Shown here in pieces: positions 60,304 to 64,000 of a DNA stretch of 64,000 nucleotides (position 1 is the stretch's first letter; every line of letters begins with the position of its first letter). Location: contig CM057347.1 of NCBI GenBank assembly GCA_030015575.1, positions 504,001,176 through 504,065,175 on the forward strand, read 5' to 3'. A program made the position numbers and the translations under genes. The notes beneath the pieces were generated by a model. That model made no database searches. It had not been told where the DNA came from and worked only from the letters and a program-made list of their open reading frames with translations. This stretch comes from Agapanthus africanus (taxonomy: Eukaryota > Streptophyta > Magnoliopsida > Asparagales > Amaryllidaceae).

Positions 60304-63300
60304 TTAAGCATAGTATTTCTTTAAGAAGCGGCCGTTTATTGGCCTGAAAGGCCTTTCACCGTGCATGTCCATGAGTAGGTAGGCTCCACCCTGGTAGACC
60401 TTGTCTATGATGTACGGGCCTTCATAGTTTGGCTCAAATTTTCCCCGCTTGGCACGATTGGGGATCATAGGTCTTTTGACCACTAGTACGAGTTCGCCTT
60501 GGCGGAATGTCCTCGGCCTGGTCAATATTTCGCATGAGCGCGTCATCTTTGCTTTGTAGGCCTCTAGATGTTGTTGCGCTATGAGCCGGGTTTCGTCGAG
60601 GGCATCAAGCTCCTCAAGCCGAAGGTGAGCATTTTCTTCGTTCGTCAGCTCGTGGTGGACTGCTACTCATAGAGAGGGTAACTCTATCTCGAGGGGGAGC
60701 ACTGCTTCTGTCCCAAATACCAACGCGTACGGCGTTGTGTTCGTGGCCGTCTTGAATGTAGTTCGATAAGCCCAAAGGGCTTCTTGCAGCCTTTCGTGCC
60801 AGTCTCTCTTATTCCTGGAAACGGTCTTTTTTATGATCTTCGTCAAGGTCTTATTGAAGGCCTCGGCCAGACCATTAGCTCGTGGATTGTAAATCGAAGA
60901 ATATCTCCAGTCTATATTGTGCTGCTGTGCGAAGCGGCTAATCTTATGGCTTCGGTAGGCCGGCCCATTATCGGAGATAATCCGCCGTGGAGTTCCGAAC
61001 CGATAGATGACGTGCGTCTTGAAGAAATGGAGGATATTCTCCGTCTTCACTTCCTTCAGTGGTACTGCTTCTGCCCATTTGGAGAAGTAATCAGTTGTCG
61101 CCAGGATAAAACGGTGTCCCCGGGATGATGCTGGCTCAATGGGGCCGACTATGTCAGTCCCCCACATTTCGAATGGCCAACTAGCCAGCGTTGGGTGCAG
61201 TGGATTCGGATGTTGGTGGATGAAGTCTCCATGAATCTGGCATGAGTGGCATTGCTTCGCATACTCAAGGCAGTCCTGGATCATCGTGGGCCAGTAGTAA
61301 CCCATCCGTTTAATTTTTAACTTCATCTTTGGGCCTGCTTGGTGAGAACCGCAAAGTCCGTCATGAACTTCCTGAATGACTCTTTCTGCTTCGTGAGGTC
61401 CTAAGCATCTCAGCCATAGAGAATCAAACGATCTTTTGTATAGAATATCATTGACGAGAGCGAAAGATAGAGCTCGTTTCATGAGCTGATGTCTTGAGGA
61501 CGCTTCTTTGGGCGTTCGGTGGGACTTAAAGTAATCTATGAAGACTTCCCTCCAGTCTTCGGCCTTCTCATGGTCTTTTATTTGTAGGGTCGTCTGCTCA
61601 GTCGCTCCCTTTTCTTTGCATGATTCCGGAGACATTTCTGCCGGGGCGAGCACTCGACGGCTTTGTACCACGATTCTGACGTCATCGAGGTTCTCGTCAG
61701 TCAGTTCTTTAGCAAGTTTAGCCAACGCGTCTGCTCTGCTGTTTTCCGCGCGCGGTATGTTCTCCAAAGTATAGGAAGGAATTTGGGTCAATAGTTGTTG
61801 CACCCTTTCGCCGTACTTCACCAACTCCGGCTTGCACGTTTGGTAGTCACCATTTACTTGACTAACGACCAGCTGAGAATCCCCGTATATAAGGAGGTCT
61901 TCAATTCCCATGTCGATGGCGATCTCGAGGCCTGCTATCAGAGCTTCGTATTCAGCTTCATTGTTCGTCCTTGGCTCTGTTAAGGAGAAGGCGAAGCGCA
62001 TTATCCCTCCTTATGGGGTTGCAAAGATGAGGCCTATCCCTGATTTGATCATTGGGATACCTTGTTTCTGTTTCTTTATAGAGGACGCTCCATCGAAATA
62101 GAGTTCCCATCGGGTGCTTCCGCCGCTAATCGCATCAAATGCATGCTCGTCCGGCAAATCACAGTTCAGAGGAGAATCGGCCGGTATCGGGTGCTCAGCG
62201 AGGAAGTCGGCAATGGCCTGGCCTTTCACTGCCTTGAGAGGTTGATACGTTATCGAGAACTCCATTAAGAGCAGGGCCCACTTAGCGAGTCGTCCCGTCA
62301 ATATGGCTTTCGACATCAAGTACTTAAGGGGATCCACCTTTGAAATGAGACGGACTTCATGCGGCAGCGCATAGTGCCTGAGCTTTGTTATCGCGAAGAT
62401 TAACGCCAAGCAATGTTTTTCAATGGGAGAGTAGTTGCTTTCTGCCCCCAGTAGAACTCGACTTAAGTAGTAGAGTGCTCTCTCTTTCCCCTGATCGTTC
62501 TCTTGTGCCCATAATGCGCCCAAGGAACCTTCGAGGGCGGTTGTATAAAGAATGAGCGGTTTCCCCTTGACCGGCGCAGCCAATACCGGAGGGTTCTGCA
62601 GATACTGCTTGATCTCGTCTAGTGCACCTTGGCATTTGTGATCCCAGACGAATGGAGTTCCCTTCTTCATCAGGTGGCTGTAAGGACGGCATTTGCCCGA
62701 AAGATTAGCGATAAACCGCCGGATGTATGCGAGCTTCCCCTGGAGAGACCGCAACTGCTTGAGGGTTCTTGGCGGAGGCATTTCCATGATCGCTTTAATC
62801 TTTGACGGATCTATTTTAATACCTCGGTGTCGAACGATGAACCCTAGGAATTTGCCCGAGGAGACTCCAAACGCACATTTGAGGGGATTCATTTTCAAAT
62901 TATATTGCCGAAGGCGTCGAAATACAGTCTCTAGATGCTTTAAATGATCTTCGTATGACATGCTCTTTACTACGAGGTCATCGATATAGCACTCGACGAC
63001 GTCGTGTATGAGGTCATCAAAGATCTTTGTCATGGCCCTTTGATAGGTAGCGCCAGCGTTCTTTAGACCAAAGGGCATAACCCTGTAGCAGAATATACCC
63101 AAAGGGGTGCGGAAAGCGGTGTGCTTCTGGTCTTCGGGGTGCATCTTTATCTGATTGTATCCTGACAAACCATCCATAAAGGAGAAAACCTCGTGAGTGG
63201 ACGTGTTATCTATCATTAGCTCGGTTACCGGCACCGGGAAATCATACTTTGGACAGGCTTTATTGAGATCCCTGAAATCCACGCATATGCGTACCGTCCC

Positions 63301-63999
63301 ATTCTTCTTCATTACCGGGACGATATTGGCGATCCAGTCGGGATATTGAACTTCTTGGATAAATCCAGAATCGATCAACTTCTTGACTTCGGCGTTGATG
63401 CTCATCTCAAGCTCGAGTCGCATCCTCCTTGGCGCCTGCTTGACCGGCTTGATATCTGGGGATATTGCTAATCTATGCACAGCAATCTCCGGGTCTAATC
63501 CTGGCATCTCGGAGTAATTCCACGCGAAGCAGTCTTTATGCCGTAAAAGCACGTTCTTTAACGCAGCCACCCTCTCTTCGGATAACAGCTCGCTGACAAA
63601 TGTCGGTCGCGGGTCGTCTGCCGATCCCAACTCAATCTTCTTGAGGTTATCTGCAGTAGTATGTATACCATCTTCCAGTTCTTTTGGAGCTGGCGGAAAT
63701 TCTGAGATTACCACATCATCGCTGTTCTCAAAGCACCGGGGAAGGTCATCTACGTTCTCGGGCTCTTCTCCTAATATCGTAATCGTATAACAAGTGCGAA
63801 CCCGCTCCCCGGACTGAGGTGGACCCGGTTCTGCTCTTGCGGCCTTGGGCTCATGCTTTTGCGGCGGCGTTACCTTCCAGCCGCCGGATAAAGCGAATCT
63901 GCCCCGTCGGTACTGGTCCTCGACCCAGTTCTTGAAGGCGAAGCAGTCTTCGGTAGGATGTCCTATGGCTCGGTGATAAGAGCAATAACTCAGATGAGA
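60304..63999 (-). pseudogene. Gag C-terminus and pol of element Y (reverse transcriptase, two RNase H, integrase), two in-frame stops
   Basis: One minus-strand frame of 1232 codons running off the right edge. Residues are counted from 63999. A knuckle-like C6-H9-H14-C19 (CSYHRAIGHPTEDC) opens. No protease DTG/DSG motif is visible before reverse transcriptase, which has DFRDLNKAC at 241-249, Asp276 in FMDGLSGYNQI and YIDD at 338-341. A first RNase H follows, then a second archaeal-type one (TNNEAEYEALIAGLEIA, YGDSQLVVSQV), the Tat-group hallmark. The integrase HHCC module (HQAGPK to CHSCQ), the catalytic segments TDIVGPI, ISDNGPAY and GLAEAFNKTL, and a C-terminal barrel ending at 60304 complete it. 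TAA at 62011-62013 and TGA at 60667-60669 interrupt the frame. The latter is explained by one C-to-T change. Confidence 0.93.
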
Positions 64000-64000
64000 A

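Larger units (their letters stand above)
50056..64000 (-). mobile_element. Element Y: Tat-type Ty3/gypsy retrotransposon, minus strand, runs off the window
   Basis: 3' LTR at 50056-53569, then (going right, against the element) polypurine tract, plus-strand antisense genes, tandem-repeat arrays and pol at 60304-63999. The 5' LTR and most of gag are outside. Two RNase H domains and a YIDD reverse transcriptase place it in the Tat group. It inserted into the 3' LTR of X after GAGCT. It carries in-frame stops and seems to lack protease, so it is probably dead. Confidence 0.92.

Overview
The window is nuclear DNA of a flowering plant. Evidence: spliced genes with plant-type introns, two plant beta-tubulin genes with the usual two introns, a plant theta-class glutathione S-transferase gene, Tourist-like MITEs, and a large nest of plant LTR retrotransposons (Ty1/copia, Tat-type Ty3/gypsy, chromovirus-like, TRIM). 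I could not identify the species. Base composition changes sharply between the AT-rich left part and the GC-rich retroelements on the right.

Left third (1-25.3 kb), gene island. Positions 1-2506 look like part of a chromovirus-type LTR on the minus strand, carrying a tRNA-like (SINE-type) pol III promoter. A complete seven-exon theta GST gene lies at 3352-8968 (minus), with a Tourist-like MITE in its last intron. The last two exons of an unrecognised plus-strand gene lie at 12317-12719. Two complete tandem beta-tubulin genes follow, both minus: 13189-15487 (443 aa) and 19624-23555 (447 aa). They share intron positions, a telo-box 5' leader and an identical 17-bp promoter block. MITEs and foldback elements sit between the genes.

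Right part (25.3-64 kb), nested retrotransposons. The nest reads from oldest to youngest. A small TRIM element (from 25325, minus) is cut by element X (25599 to at least 50055, plus), a Tat-type gypsy element with 737-bp LTRs. X has a decayed gag and no pol, but carries an antisense gene cassette. X was then hit four times. A 10.1-kb copia element with 2079-bp LTRs, an intact polyprotein and TTACT target duplications sits in its 5' LTR. A 3.6-kb solo LTR of family Y sits in its gag (GGGAT duplication). A 2.96-kb chromovirus-like solo LTR lies between its antisense genes and 3' LTR (AAGGT duplication). A longer Y element on the minus strand (50056 to beyond 64000) sits in its 3' LTR. The LTR pairs support this order: X LTRs differ by about 6%, copia LTRs by about five bases in 2079.

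The most unusual content is in family Y. Its U3 holds a tandem array of about 105-bp units, each with two hairpins built from paired G-boxes (CACGTG). The region downstream of its TATA box holds dozens of about 13-bp palindromes whose arms differ from box to box while dyad symmetry is kept. Both X and Y carry genes antisense to the element, with their own TATA boxes and introns. The Y pol has two in-frame stops and appears to lack a protease domain. Y also carries a 171-bp higher-order tandem repeat related to a segment of its own LTR.
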